DNA of 64,000 nucleotides from Paenibacillus amylolyticus (GCF_001570725.1 NZ_BCNV01000001.1:3534001-3598000); one strand, 5' to 3'; positions 28,354 to 38,567 are shown, numbered from the stretch's first letter. A program made the numbers and translations. The notes: a model not told the origin generated them from the letters alone.

Positions 28354-29931
28354 TCAATTCTCCCTCATCTTTATTTTATTAACAATATTCTGATAAGCAT
28401 TAATATTATTTATAGCATGATCCTTCCAAATTGGATTTCGACAAAATAAATGAGCCTTTTTTGACCACAACTCTATTTGGGCTTCAAAGTACTCCTGCTG
28501 CGTAGAATCAGGCATAAAGTTAAGACATTGAAGACACTCGGAAGGATTCGAACACCCAAGCATATCTGAACAAATTCCTATCCCCCCAAGTCTTCCTGCA
28601 CGTGGACTTTTTAACACACGTTGTTCTTGATCTACACTTTTTAAAATATTACCTTTGAAGAATACATTTTGACTAACTTGTAGATCATTTGTTATCTCAT
28701 AAATTTTATCTTGTTTTTTTTGAAGTTCTTCATTGTTAATGTGTATATAGTTTCTTACTAGCATTTCAGAACCTTTGTGATTAGTCATTTCTCTAACATC
28801 GTCTAAATTGAAGCCGAAATATATACGATCAGTAATACCGTTATGCCTTAACTGATGTGAACTAAACTTATAGCTTATGTTGTCTTCCGTTTTCACATCA
28901 TAATCTTTACATACCTTATTAAAATGTAAAGTTAGATTTCTCTCTGTACATACTATTGGTGTTTTGCGCTGAATTAATTGAGTAGATTTATCCAAATGGA
29001 AGGTATTTGATTTTTCCATATATTCTACTTTATAGATGAATAATAAGTCTTTATCTTCTACTTTTCTAATTGCTTCTTGATATTCTTTAGCAATATATTG
29101 TTGTTGTTTCAGTAAGCTCAATAAATAAGCACCATGTCCTTCATTTTTGATTTCTATAAGTCTATTTTCAGGCTCTAGATAACCTCCATTTTGTTTCCAA
29201 GTTGGAATTTTTAAAATTGCACAATTGGGTCTTAATGCAGGCAAGATACAGTCTAACTGCATCCCTGTTATCTCAGAGATTCTCGACGGTATGCTACGCA
29301 GAATCCAATATGCCAAACGAACATGTAAAGGGATTTTTTCGTTTCTGAAAATTTGATCAACTTGATTAGTAACATATTCCGGTATCATTTTTTCTGTATT
29401 ATTTACAATATTCTTTCTTAATCTTGGATAGGGATTTATAACCAGTAAGGGTGAATTAGACGGCATTTCTTCGAAATCTCTCATAGTCTTGAAGAAGACT
29501 CTCAGAGATCTATAGAGTTTTATTTTTGTTTCATAAGCATACTTTTTATCCAAGAAACTTATATACTCTGCAACGTGATTCTTTTTCACTTTAGATAATT
29601 TGATTGAAGAGTGAAAATTTTCAAGATATTTACAGAAAGTTATAGTTTCGAAAACTACTGATGAAATAGTTCTTGCTGAAGCATATTTTTCAGCAAGTAA
29701 GATTATTGCAAAGTTTTTAATCATAGATCTGTACGATGAGGGACATTTACTGAAATATAAGGTTGTGTTAGTTAATGAAGACCCTGGTTTTTGTACAATG
29801 TTCAAATACCAAGTATTATCCTTAAACTCACTCAAAGAACTGTATACCTGCAAAACTTTTTTTAGTTTAGACACATCAATTTCTTTATGATTTGGGTGCA
29901 TATCTGTTATATTTGAACTTTGAGTTTTCAT
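28354..29931 (-). CDS. Tyrosine recombinase (third of the trio)
   Basis: 525 residues, ATG behind AGGAG. An N-terminal SAM-like core-binding region is followed by a catalytic domain with RISEITGMQL (Arg I), SHQLRHNGITDRIYFG (H-x-x-R), TNHKGSEMLVRNY (box-II His/Asn and catalytic Tyr). A cysteine-containing tail follows (GICSDMLGCSNPSECLQC), possibly zinc-binding. It is 15 nt downstream of the 789-aa recombinase and 1 nt upstream of the TnpC-like gene, so all four are one operon. It is larger than and distinct from tnpA and tnpB. Confidence 0.85.
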   Translation of the reverse strand: MKTQSSNITDMHPNHKEIDVSKLKKVLQVYSSLSEFKDNTWYLNIVQKPGSSLTNTTLYFSKCPSSYRSMIKNFAIILLAEKYASARTISSVVFETITFCKYLENFHSSIKLSKVKKNHVAEYISFLDKKYAYETKIKLYRSLRVFFKTMRDFEEMPSNSPLLVINPYPRLRKNIVNNTEKMIPEYVTNQVDQIFRNEKIPLHVRLAYWILRSIPSRISEITGMQLDCILPALRPNCAILKIPTWKQNGGYLEPENRLIEIKNEGHGAYLLSLLKQQQYIAKEYQEAIRKVEDKDLLFIYKVEYMEKSNTFHLDKSTQLIQRKTPIVCTERNLTLHFNKVCKDYDVKTEDNISYKFSSHQLRHNGITDRIYFGFNLDDVREMTNHKGSEMLVRNYIHINNEELQKKQDKIYEITNDLQVSQNVFFKGNILKSVDQEQRVLKSPRAGRLGGIGICSDMLGCSNPSECLQCLNFMPDSTQQEYFEAQIELWSKKAHLFCRNPIWKDHAINNINAYQNIVNKIKMREN

Positions 29932-29946
29932 GATTTCTCCTAACTA

Positions 29947-32316
29947 TCATAAAGAAATATTTTTTATAACTTCTCGATATACCTCACTTAGATACTTCAT
30001 TCTTTTATATTCAACATACTCACTGTAATCTGTTATGTGATTTTTTTCGTAAAACGTTTTCAATGAATTTAACTGATTACTTTGATCTCGGAACATCTCT
30101 TCCCACTTATCAATATAATCCCTTCCAGTACACAAATTACTACATGTAGCACATTCAATTTTATTACAAACCCCCTCAGAGATATGCAATGAACATTGTC
30201 CCAATTCTACAGTACGAGTCCCAAGGCAAAAGTCAATATACAACTGCTTTCTCTCTTTTTCAGAGAACTTACTCCACTGTTCATCAGTAAGCTGAACTTC
30301 AAATTTTTTCTGAAAGAACTCACTATTCATATCAGCAACTCTCATTTTATCTACTTCTGTGTAAAACAAAGCAGTAGTTTCAAGCCATGCATGATCAAGT
30401 GCGGTCGATACTTCTTCCATGGAGGCACCATTGGAAACTAAATTAACAGCAAAAGTCTTTCGACTTTGACGTGTTGTTATATTCCATAAATCACCATTAT
30501 CATCCATAATGTTTTTATTCTTGATTAGAGTTTTCATTGCTTTCATAACATCTGAAGGATTGACAATACCATAATTATGACCGAACCCTTTTGCTTTCTT
30601 AATGAACAGATAGATAGATTTAACTTCATCGCGGAATTTTTGGGTTTCTTCTTGATATTTATTTATTCTTTGAGCTAGTTGATTAGGAATTGGAACAATA
30701 CGCTTCTCCTCTAAACCTTTTTTTACTTTACTTTTTTCAGTTTTATAATTCTTGACAAGCATATACCACATCTCATTTTTGGTATCGTACTTCAAAGCAT
30801 CATATTCTAGTAAACTTACTTCTTTTGCCCGAAGACCAGTAGAATTGAAAATATCGAAAATAAGACGGTAAGTATCACTCATCTCGTATTTGTATTTATT
30901 TAACGCTTCCATAACTACTTCTGGAATGAATTTTGTATTATTTTTCATGTTATTTAAATTTGTAAATTTAAAGTCATCAAAATAATTATGTTGTGGAACA
31001 TTAAGTACTTTTATTGGATTAAACTCATTTTGTTCAGTATTATAAGCCTTTATAAAATCAATTAACTGACTCATATGTGTAAAGATTTTTGATATAAATG
31101 ATATAGAAGCATTTTTTCCTGATTTAGTTTTATATGAGGTTTCTAAATGAATTTTTAGTAATCGAACATCACTTTTCTGAATCTCACTAAAATCGGTGAA
31201 ATTTGTTTTAACTAATTCTAAACCTCTTATGCCGGTTGCTACTGTGAAAAATTTATGCCTTGCATTCGGAACATTATTAATGAGAAGAGAATTTTTCATA
31301 AACGCCATAAAGCCTTCTCGAATTTTTTTGTATTTTATAAATGAGAAATCAAAATACACTGAACTTAAAATATGGTTTTCTCTCCAGTAATACTTCCAAA
31401 TTAAATTAGATCTCTCCATGTGGCTATTATTTGTTAAAGGAAGAATCTTAAGTTGTTTATCATACTCGTTATTAACGAGATTCTCTAATCTTGCTTTTAT
31501 ATCTTCTTCTATTCCTTTGAAAGATTGCCATGAACCCTTAACAGAAGGATCAATAGTTTCTTTAATCAGTTTAACGAGAGTAATCCGTCTTCTCTGTTCA
31601 GTAAAAAGCGATGCACAATATTCAAAATACTTAAAGGTTTCATGTTTAAAAAAACCGAATAAAATATTAAATATATTCGTACGCCCTAAAACTTGTGTTT
31701 GTTCAGTTAGACCCTCGAAATTTAAAATCTTTTTTTCTATTGCGGGTATTGTCATGACAAGAAATTTAATATTATTCGCAACATCTTTGTGTGGAAAATT
31801 GATTAAGATTATGGGTACAACTGTACCTTGGTTAGAAATGTAATATTCACTAACTTTATTACTAAGGCAAACATAGATATGTTTTGAATCAACATTTTCA
31901 CTAGCGTTAGCACATAGTAGTCTCTCCATGATCTTCTCCAGCTCAATCGCAGGCTTATTATTATTTTCTCTTATGCCTAATTTACTAAGCCCAAAAACCT
32001 CTTGTGTAATTAAATCTATACTACTTGTGTTCATTTCCTTTATTTGTTTTTTTATTATTTCATCAAAATATTCATCCATTAGAAGTGATGCAAAAGCAAA
32101 TATTAATTTCAATGTATTACCTATCTTAAAAAAATTCACAACCTCTTTCAAACTCTCTCCTTTATTCAAACATTCCAAAAGTTTATAAAAGTTAAACTCA
32201 ACTTTCTTAACATCGACAGATTTAATTTTATTCCAATTTATTATCACTTCTATACCTCTGTACTCTACTCTCTTTAAACCTATTCTCCCTTTCACACAAC
32301 TTATCATTAAAGCCAC
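29947..32316 (-). CDS. tnpB: Large tyrosine recombinase, TnpB-like
   Basis: 789 residues from GTG 32316 with AGGAG 9 nt upstream. The first ~400 residues are unassigned. The catalytic domain shows STGLRAKEVSLLEYDAL (Arg I), TRQSRKTFAVNLVSNG (box II, with S replacing the usual L before Arg), LDHAWLETTALFYTEVDK (His and catalytic Tyr). The C-terminal tail contains CSLHISEGVCNKIECATC, a cysteine/histidine cluster probably binding zinc. TnpB of Tn554 is 630 residues, so this one is longer. Second gene of the operon. Confidence 0.87.
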   Translation of the reverse strand: MALMISCVKGRIGLKRVEYRGIEVIINWNKIKSVDVKKVEFNFYKLLECLNKGESLKEVVNFFKIGNTLKLIFAFASLLMDEYFDEIIKKQIKEMNTSSIDLITQEVFGLSKLGIRENNNKPAIELEKIMERLLCANASENVDSKHIYVCLSNKVSEYYISNQGTVVPIILINFPHKDVANNIKFLVMTIPAIEKKILNFEGLTEQTQVLGRTNIFNILFGFFKHETFKYFEYCASLFTEQRRRITLVKLIKETIDPSVKGSWQSFKGIEEDIKARLENLVNNEYDKQLKILPLTNNSHMERSNLIWKYYWRENHILSSVYFDFSFIKYKKIREGFMAFMKNSLLINNVPNARHKFFTVATGIRGLELVKTNFTDFSEIQKSDVRLLKIHLETSYKTKSGKNASISFISKIFTHMSQLIDFIKAYNTEQNEFNPIKVLNVPQHNYFDDFKFTNLNNMKNNTKFIPEVVMEALNKYKYEMSDTYRLIFDIFNSTGLRAKEVSLLEYDALKYDTKNEMWYMLVKNYKTEKSKVKKGLEEKRIVPIPNQLAQRINKYQEETQKFRDEVKSIYLFIKKAKGFGHNYGIVNPSDVMKAMKTLIKNKNIMDDNGDLWNITTRQSRKTFAVNLVSNGASMEEVSTALDHAWLETTALFYTEVDKMRVADMNSEFFQKKFEVQLTDEQWSKFSEKERKQLYIDFCLGTRTVELGQCSLHISEGVCNKIECATCSNLCTGRDYIDKWEEMFRDQSNQLNSLKTFYEKNHITDYSEYVEYKRMKYLSEVYREVIKNISL

Positions 32317-32343
32317 TGATATTCACTCCTGCTGGATATACAT

Positions 32344-33468
32344 TTATTTTTCAAACGATGAAACTTTCATTAGAATACTTTTCATATAACTCATATCTTT
32401 CATATTTTTATAAGAATTGATTGTTGCGGGATTTGTCCATCCCATGATTTGTCTTATCATTTCATCTGTTAGATCCCCATGTTCACTTTGATATTTTAAT
32501 AGAGACATAACCTTAGTTCTTCGACCATCATGAGTTGCAAATAAACTTGAATCTAGTCCGCTACGTTTTACAGCTTGTTTGAATGCCTTTCGATAGGAAT
32601 TGTAAGTAAGTTTATTACCTTGATTGTTTCCTTTCCTTAGTGTAATAAATAACTCTTTTGTAAAGTATGCACCTGATTCTTGTTCTGCAATTGCTCTTTC
32701 TGATAATATATACGAGTCAATTATTCGACATAAGTTTTCTGGCAATAAAAGGTCTCTAGCTTCCCCCTCTGATAAACCTTTAGATTCGTGTGGCTTAATG
32801 AATCTTAAATTTTGACGCCTACACTCTACAAAATCATCATAATGTAGGCTCAGTACTTCTCCAATTCTAGCCCCACATAACACAGTAATAAGAAAAATAG
32901 CTTTATCTCTTAAAGTATTAAATCCTGTTAATATTGTTTCAACTAACTCATCATCAAGCCACCTTATCTTAACTCTCTTTTTCTTTAAAATTCGTAATCT
33001 GCTATCAATATAGTTCCCATAATTAAAACAATAAATTTTTTGGTATCGATCTATTCTCCTATGCATCTTCGTTTTATGTCGCTTATCCAAAAATTCATCT
33101 GACCTTTCATCGTTCAGAAAACGATAGAAACCAGTTACTACAACTACATATTCTTTTAAAGTGTTATAGGATATAGCACCATTTATTGAAGATACATTAG
33201 TTTGGTTTGAATTTCCCCACAATATATAATCAAGAAATCTTTTAAAATCTTTATCTGTTGCTTTCAAATAGTTTTTATTAGATTTTTCTAAGAAATTTAA
33301 ATACTTACATAAGTAATATGCATACTGCCTTCCAGTATTTAGACTTCTAAAGCTTTTATAATCTAAATAAAAGTTCACTTCATTAACAGGCATATTCTGA
33401 TCTAGAATAAAGTAACGGTAAACTAACTCACTATTAATTTTCACCATAGCTTTTTTCACATTGAACAA
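32344..33468 (-). CDS. tnpA: Tyrosine recombinase, TnpA-like
   Basis: 374 residues (TTG start at 33468 behind AGAGGTG; an internal ATG follows at codon 8). It is XerD/Tn554 TnpA-sized and complete: Arg in TVLCGARIGEVLSLHYDDF, H-x-x-R in FATHDGRRTKVMSLL, then IMGWTNPATINSYKNM with the box-II Trp and catalytic Tyr. It is the first gene of the recombinase operon, starting 120 bp inside the right end of the element, as tnpA does in Tn554. Confidence 0.9.
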   Translation of the reverse strand: MFNVKKAMVKINSELVYRYFILDQNMPVNEVNFYLDYKSFRSLNTGRQYAYYLCKYLNFLEKSNKNYLKATDKDFKRFLDYILWGNSNQTNVSSINGAISYNTLKEYVVVVTGFYRFLNDERSDEFLDKRHKTKMHRRIDRYQKIYCFNYGNYIDSRLRILKKKRVKIRWLDDELVETILTGFNTLRDKAIFLITVLCGARIGEVLSLHYDDFVECRRQNLRFIKPHESKGLSEGEARDLLLPENLCRIIDSYILSERAIAEQESGAYFTKELFITLRKGNNQGNKLTYNSYRKAFKQAVKRSGLDSSLFATHDGRRTKVMSLLKYQSEHGDLTDEMIRQIMGWTNPATINSYKNMKDMSYMKSILMKVSSFEK

Positions 33469-33486
33469 ATATTTACACCTCTTTCT

Positions 33487-33588
33487 ATAGTAAACTAATT
33501 ATTTTTTTCACTATATCTTTGACAAATTTACTATATGTATAATGTTATTTCTGTGCTTTATTTAATAGTGTTAACAAAGTGAATATAA
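33487..33588. repeat. Right end of the element: terminal AATATAA and ATAGTG/CACTAT motifs
   Basis: AATATAA (33582-33588) is the exact inverse of TTATATT at the left end and touches the comEC hexamer CATGAT. Inward lie ATAGTG at 33565-33570, TACTAT at 33529-33534, CACTAT at 33509-33514 and ATAGTA at 33487-33492, the same motif as at the left end. Likely recombinase core and arm sites. Confidence 0.55.
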
Positions 33589-36235
33589 CATGATGAGCAA
33601 CCTTTAGAACGTCAATGGAGACAGACGCCACCGCTGAAGCATCATTTAAATTAACCTGCAACGGGCGTGTAAGTACCCTTTGTACAACTCCCTCTGTAAC
33701 TCCAAGATCTACACCTTTCTGTTCAAACTGGGCCGCTAATGAGCCATCTTGAATCATATAGAGCAGGTCCTGTTCGGCAGCAGCATCCATATCGCCAGTA
33801 AACAACATAGAAGTCCCAGCCATGTCTAGCAAAAAGACAACGGATTCATGATTTTGGTGTTCAGACACAGGCAAACTACCCGATACATTTACATCCACAT
33901 GTGCCAGATCTGGAGCTATAAAATGTAGACTCGTCTCCTTATCAGCCTTATAGGACATGCCCTGCTGAATGGCGTATAGAGGAATTTTGCGTTCCATGGC
34001 TGTGTCCAGTAATTTATCAAAGTTTTCTTTACCACTGGTTGTGCCATTAAACATGAAACGTTTAACCGGAATCTGTTCCAGCACAGCCTGTAGTCCTCCG
34101 GCATGATCCTGATCGGCATGCGTTACAATGACAGCGTCCAGTTGATGGATGCCTCTCTTTTTCAATAAAGGAACAACCACCTTGGCTCCTACCTCATACG
34201 GATCACGCCTTGTTTTCCATGACTGTTCATTGTTCCCAAAGCTCACCGTTCCCCCACCATCCACCAAAATGTGTTTGCCTTCCGGGGTTGTAATCAATGT
34301 ACTGTCCCCTTGCCCAATATCCAAAAACTGCACGATGCCAGCTCCAGCAGGCTTCGGAGTCTGGTATGCCCACCACAATCCAGCAATAAAGCTGAGCGCG
34401 AGCAACCCACACAACCATTGCTGAGCTTTACTCATTCGTTCATGTGCATAATATCCGGCACCTCGTGCGGTAAACGCACTTGTATACTCCGGCCAGGCAA
34501 TACTGGCTCCTAATGTCGTTATACAAGTTTCTTTTTCACCTACACGGTTCTTACCTTGATCCTGTGCCACGCTAGACATCGAAGAGCGAATGCCCACATT
34601 TCCCATTGAAACTGGAGGTTGTCGCCTCACAAGAGGAGCCGTCTCCTCCTCAATAAACGCTGTTTCTCGCTGCTCCCCATTGCCACGATACAATAGGTAG
34701 AGTAAGGCATACAACACAGCATAGTATGCGGCAATCCATAACAGGGAAGGTGTCGCCCAGATCAGCACAAAACCTGGCAGGCTGTTCATCCACTCCACGC
34801 TTACAAATGTCAGTTGGTTCAGTTGAATCGCAATCCATGCCAGAGGTCTCGCCAAGGGAACCCATATGAATGACAATAGCATGGCGACCGTCCCAAGAGG
34901 CAGTACAATGGCACTGATCAAAGAAACCAGAAGAAAGTTAGCTACAAATGAGAGCAGTGAGAACTGGTTGAAATACAGAATGGTTACTGGGAACGAAATC
35001 AACTGAGCGGTCACCGTAACCGATGCTGTTGCGGCAAGAGATTTTGGCCAATTACTGAACAGTCGATTAATCAATGGCATATAGATCATCAAACCTGCGG
35101 TCACGAGAAAGGATAACTGAAAGCTGACGCTCAGCAAAAAGTACGGGTCCCACCACATCATCAGTAATGCTGCTGCACTAATCATCTGAAGGCCGTCTCT
35201 GGCGAGGCCACGACGTGCCATATACAACCCAATCATGGACATAATTCCTGCCCGAATCACTGAAGGTGAACCACCGGATAGCAGTACATAAGCTGGCACC
35301 AGGATCAGAACAATTGTGAGTGCCGTCTCTCTGGTAAGCCTTAACCAAGATAGAATGAGTAGCAGCGAAGCTACATATACAGCGACATGGGTTCCAGAGA
35401 TTGCTAGAATATGCGTTAGACCCAGTTGTGAAAATTGACCATAGGTGCCTGGATCGATATCATTATCCATCCCGATAATAAGACCCTTCATATATCCTGC
35501 ATGAGGTTCAGGAAATAACTGCTCAACCGCCGAACCCAACGTATGCCTCGTCCAATCCGTCCATCGTAGTACGTTAAATAGTCCAAGCCCTTCAGGGGGA
35601 GCTGCTGTAACTGAACTGGCTCCCTTCACTTTGAACAACCAGTGGATATGCAATGTTCGCAAATAACTCCGATAATCAAACCCGCCAAAGTTCCTGGCTT
35701 CACCAGGAAGGGCAAAAGAACCATTAAGCGTGATTGAATCGCCCCTCTTCCAACCTGCTGCTACTTGCTGTTCCTCTTCCTCCATAAGTCTGACTTGCAC
35801 CATCAATTGTTCATCTATTTTGAATACAGATGATGCTGTCAGATCTGTATCTGCTGATGAATCCGATATGGGCAATATTGAAGACATCTGTATCTTAAAG
35901 TCTGCCCGATCTCCATCAATGCGTACATCTGACACAAGCTCACCCTGAATTTCGGCTGCCAAACCGTCCAACTCTCTAGCAGAAATATGAGTAGTCTCAG
36001 GCAGTCTGCTATGATTGCGTGCGTCATTCCATTCCCAATGTGCAGCACCTCCAATAAAGGCAGCGAGTAAAAATAAAATGGACCAACCACGTACATCTAT
36101 GAAACGAAGTAGAAGTGGCAGGCACGCCAGCGCTCCAATCATTCCCCAGATCAATGTCCAGCCTGTTAAAGCACATGCCATCCCGCTACCGCATAACCAG
36201 CAAATCGTAAAGCTTAGCAAAGGTCTACCTTTCAT
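33545..36235 (-). pseudogene. comEC: comEC 5' part (DNA uptake channel), truncated by the mobile element
   Basis: The ORF encodes 896 residues, of which about 882 are ComEC. An N-terminal OB-fold/DUF4131 region with two membrane segments is followed by the Competence membrane domain (LTHILAISGTHVAVYVASLL, GGSPSVIRAGIMSMIGLYMA) and the metallo-beta-lactamase domain (FLDIGQGDSTLI, VIVTHADQDHAGGL, MLFTGDMDAAAEQDLL). After DVLKVAHH the frame runs into the element and adds 14 foreign residues to a TAA. The lost C-terminus, with GSK and N-x-YGHP, lies at 3914-4141. The nuclease-like domain is therefore incomplete; a partly functional channel cannot be excluded. Confidence 0.93.
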
Positions 36236-36274
36236 TTATCCCGTCTCCTTCATTTCACCCGATGAACGCAGAAA

Positions 36275-36310
36275 AACCTCCGGAAAGCCAATTCAGGCTT
36301 GCCGGAGGTT
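36275..36310 (-). terminator. Hairpin between comEB and comEC
   Basis: On the minus strand AACCTCCGGCAAGCC pairs with GGCTTTCCGGAGGTT (one mismatch), followed by TTTCTGCG. It lies in the 103-bp gap after comEB, so comEC may be transcribed less than comEB or from its own promoter. Confidence 0.7.
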
Positions 36311-36338
36311 CTCCCTCGCGTATTCGACCATATTCACA

Positions 36339-36860
36339 TTAATTGCTCACAGTCATCATCGTTTCCCGCGGGGGCTGGTAATTCTCCAGTCTGCGGAACG
36401 TTATGCCCTTCTGTTGCATCATGTTGGTAACCTTACCGGTATCTTTAGGATAAGAACGATGAAAGACGATTTCTGTAATTCCACTATTCGCCAGCATATT
36501 TGCACATGTCCAGCAAGGTTCGTCGGTCACATACACAGATGAGCCTTCGCGGTCAATTCGGTCTGTGAATAAAAGCAAATTTTGCTCCGCATGGATTGTG
36601 CGAATGCAGCGTTGCTTTTTGACCATTTCTTCCCGACCATCGGTCACGACCAACTCATATTCTTCCGAAATCATGCAACCTGCTTCAGAACAATCCGGGA
36701 CGCCGGTGGGTGCACCATTATAGGCTGTTCCCAGCAGTTTCTTTCCCTGAACAAGAACGGAACCCACGTGACGACGCGAACAGCGGGAACGGGTCGAGAC
36801 CATATATGCAATGTCCATAAAATACGTGTCCCAGTCCTTGCGTACCTCTACTGTACTCAT
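36339..36860 (-). CDS. comEB: Late competence protein ComEB, dCMP deaminase-like
   Basis: 173 residues of the cytidine/deoxycytidylate deaminase fold. Zinc site: TIHAEQNLL (His and catalytic Glu) and PCWTCANML (two Cys). The substrate-side motif is AYNGAPTGVPDCSEAGC. ComEB is a dCMP deaminase encoded in the competence operon and is dispensable for transformation in B. subtilis. It lies 40 nt downstream of comEA, in the standard order. Confidence 0.95.
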   Translation of the reverse strand: MSTVEVRKDWDTYFMDIAYMVSTRSRCSRRHVGSVLVQGKKLLGTAYNGAPTGVPDCSEAGCMISEEYELVVTDGREEMVKKQRCIRTIHAEQNLLLFTDRIDREGSSVYVTDEPCWTCANMLANSGITEIVFHRSYPKDTGKVTNMMQQKGITFRRLENYQPPRETMMTVSN

Positions 36861-36899
36861 GCTGCTTTCCTCCCGCTCAACACAATTTTTATTTTAATA

Positions 36900-37535
36900 T
36901 TACCGGATCTGCACATACGGTGCCATCTTCTCCAGCATCTTCATGCCGATTCCTTTGACCTTCGTCAGATCACTAACTTTCGCAAAAGGACCATGTGCAT
37001 TCCGATAGTCCACAATGGCTTGAGCTTTCTTCTCCCCGATTCCGGGAAGCTCTATAAGCTTGGAGACAGGAGCGGTATTCACATCAATCTTGCCATTGTC
37101 GCCAGATTCTTCACGAACTACAGATGAATCACTGCTCGAACCTGTCTCCGAGGTAGCCGAAGAATTCAAATTCGTACCTTGCGCAACTGGTTCAATCGAA
37201 TTTGAGGTGTCTGGTGGATTATCATTTGCATGACTTGTAGTTTGAACTCCCGAATCACCTTCAACTGAAGCGCTCGCAAGCTCTTTAGACTTATCTGCCT
37301 TTGCATCATTCCCAATCTGCAACTCACTTGCATCCGATCCAGAAGATGCTCCTGTATTGCCCTGAACCGAAGTAGCCGACAGTACAGCAGGGAGTTCCTG
37401 CTCTATCGTCGGCTTCTCGGTGCCGAGCTGCAAGGGTTCCCAGCCACTAGGTGGTTGTTCACTTTTGCCCGACCATAATATAAGTATACTTCCAACCACC
37501 GCAACAGCAATGGTCATTCCTTTATTCCATCTCAT
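36900..37535 (-). CDS. comEA: Competence DNA-binding protein ComEA, without a visible SLBB domain
   Basis: About 211 residues from ATG 37535 (GGGAGAGG upstream; a longer frame reaches 37631). A membrane anchor (MTIAVAVVGSILILWSG) is followed by ~115 residues of Ser/Asp/Glu/Asn-rich low complexity, then tandem helix-hairpin-helix motifs (IDVNTAPVSKLIELPGIGEK, VSDLTKVKGIGMKMLEKM). ComEA binds incoming double-stranded DNA outside the membrane and hands it to ComEC. The SLBB domain found between anchor and HhH in B. subtilis is not recognisable here. Divergent from comER. Confidence 0.92.
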   Translation of the reverse strand: MRWNKGMTIAVAVVGSILILWSGKSEQPPSGWEPLQLGTEKPTIEQELPAVLSATSVQGNTGASSGSDASELQIGNDAKADKSKELASASVEGDSGVQTTSHANDNPPDTSNSIEPVAQGTNLNSSATSETGSSSDSSVVREESGDNGKIDVNTAPVSKLIELPGIGEKKAQAIVDYRNAHGPFAKVSDLTKVKGIGMKMLEKMAPYVQIR

Positions 37536-37721
37536 TCTTCCACACCTCTCCCTGAATTCAAAATTATTCATTTCGAACACGGGCGGTGCTTCCGAACCGT
37601 TGAACTTTTCCTGATGAAACAAGTTATGCATTTTTCATGTCATGTGAAACAGGTCCTCACGCATAGAATAGAGGGAATGAACTGCGCCAGTACCGTAAAG
37701 CATGAAAGGAGGCCTGAAACA

Positions 37722-38567
37722 ATGAAGGTTGGATTTATCGGAACCGGCAGCATGGGCAGCCTGTTGATCTATGCCCTGATCCAATCGGGTGCACTCGAGC
37801 CCCGGCAGATCGCCGCCAGCAATCGAACCCCGTCCAAAGTACGTCAGTTATCCCTCCGTTACCCCGGTCTGCATGAATCCCAGAGCAATCGGGAAACGGT
37901 GATCCGAAGCAATATCATCTTCCTGTGCGTGAAGCCGCTTGAATTCAAACATGTCATTGACGACATCCTACCTGTCGTGAATCCCAATCATATAATTGTC
38001 TCGATCACCAGTCCCGTGCAGCTGCGACATCTGGAATCTTCACTTCCTTGCAAAGTCTCCAAGGTAATTCCCAGCGTCACACACCAAGTCGGCAGTGGAG
38101 CGTCCCTCTGCATACATGGCGAACGAATGACCAGTGAAGACCGCGCTGTGTTGGAAAGTCTGCTCAGTCATATAGGCAGGCCGTACCAGGTGGATGAAGC
38201 CTGTACAAGAATCACATCCGACTTCTCTAGCTGCGGACCTGCATTCATATCGTTCTTTTTGGAACAGTGGATCGAAAGCGCCGTGAAGCTGACAGGTATC
38301 AAAAGGGCAGATGCCTGTGCTCTGGCTGGCGAAATGCTTCTGGGAACAGGCAAGCTGCTCACCGAAGGAGGATACACGCCGCAAGAGCTTCAGGCTCGTG
38401 TCGCTGTACCTGGCGGTATTACCGCTCAGGCACTTGCACTGCTGAAGGTTAGTCTCGACGGTGTTTTCGACAGCCTGATCCACACGACACATGACAAATA
38501 TGATGAAGATTTGTTAAAGCTGGATGAACTATTCCGAGCCGGTGAGATTAACCGGCAACAATATTAA
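37722..38567 (+). CDS. comER: ComER, pyrroline-5-carboxylate reductase-like protein
   Basis: 281 residues from ATG 37722, which follows AAAGGAGG; the ORF extends further upstream but that part is not conserved in character. N-terminal NADP-binding [18 protein letters not shown] and ASNRTPSK; the C-terminal P5CR-type helical domain includes [19 protein letters not shown] and [13 protein letters not shown]. ComER is encoded divergently from comEA in Bacillus, where it has been linked to sporulation and biofilm. Its 3' end overlaps the 3' end of leuS by 20 bp (convergent). Confidence 0.93.
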   Translation: MKVGFIGTGSMGSLLIYALIQSGALEPRQIAASNRTPSKVRQLSLRYPGLHESQSNRETVIRSNIIFLCVKPLEFKHVIDDILPVVNPNHIIVSITSPVQLRHLESSLPCKVSKVIPSVTHQVGSGASLCIHGERMTSEDRAVLESLLSHIGRPYQVDEACTRITSDFSSCGPAFISFFLEQWIESAVKLTGIKRADACALAGEMLLGTGKLLTEGGYTPQELQARVAVPGGITAQALALLKVSLDGVFDSLIHTTHDKYDEDLLKLDELFRAGEINRQQY

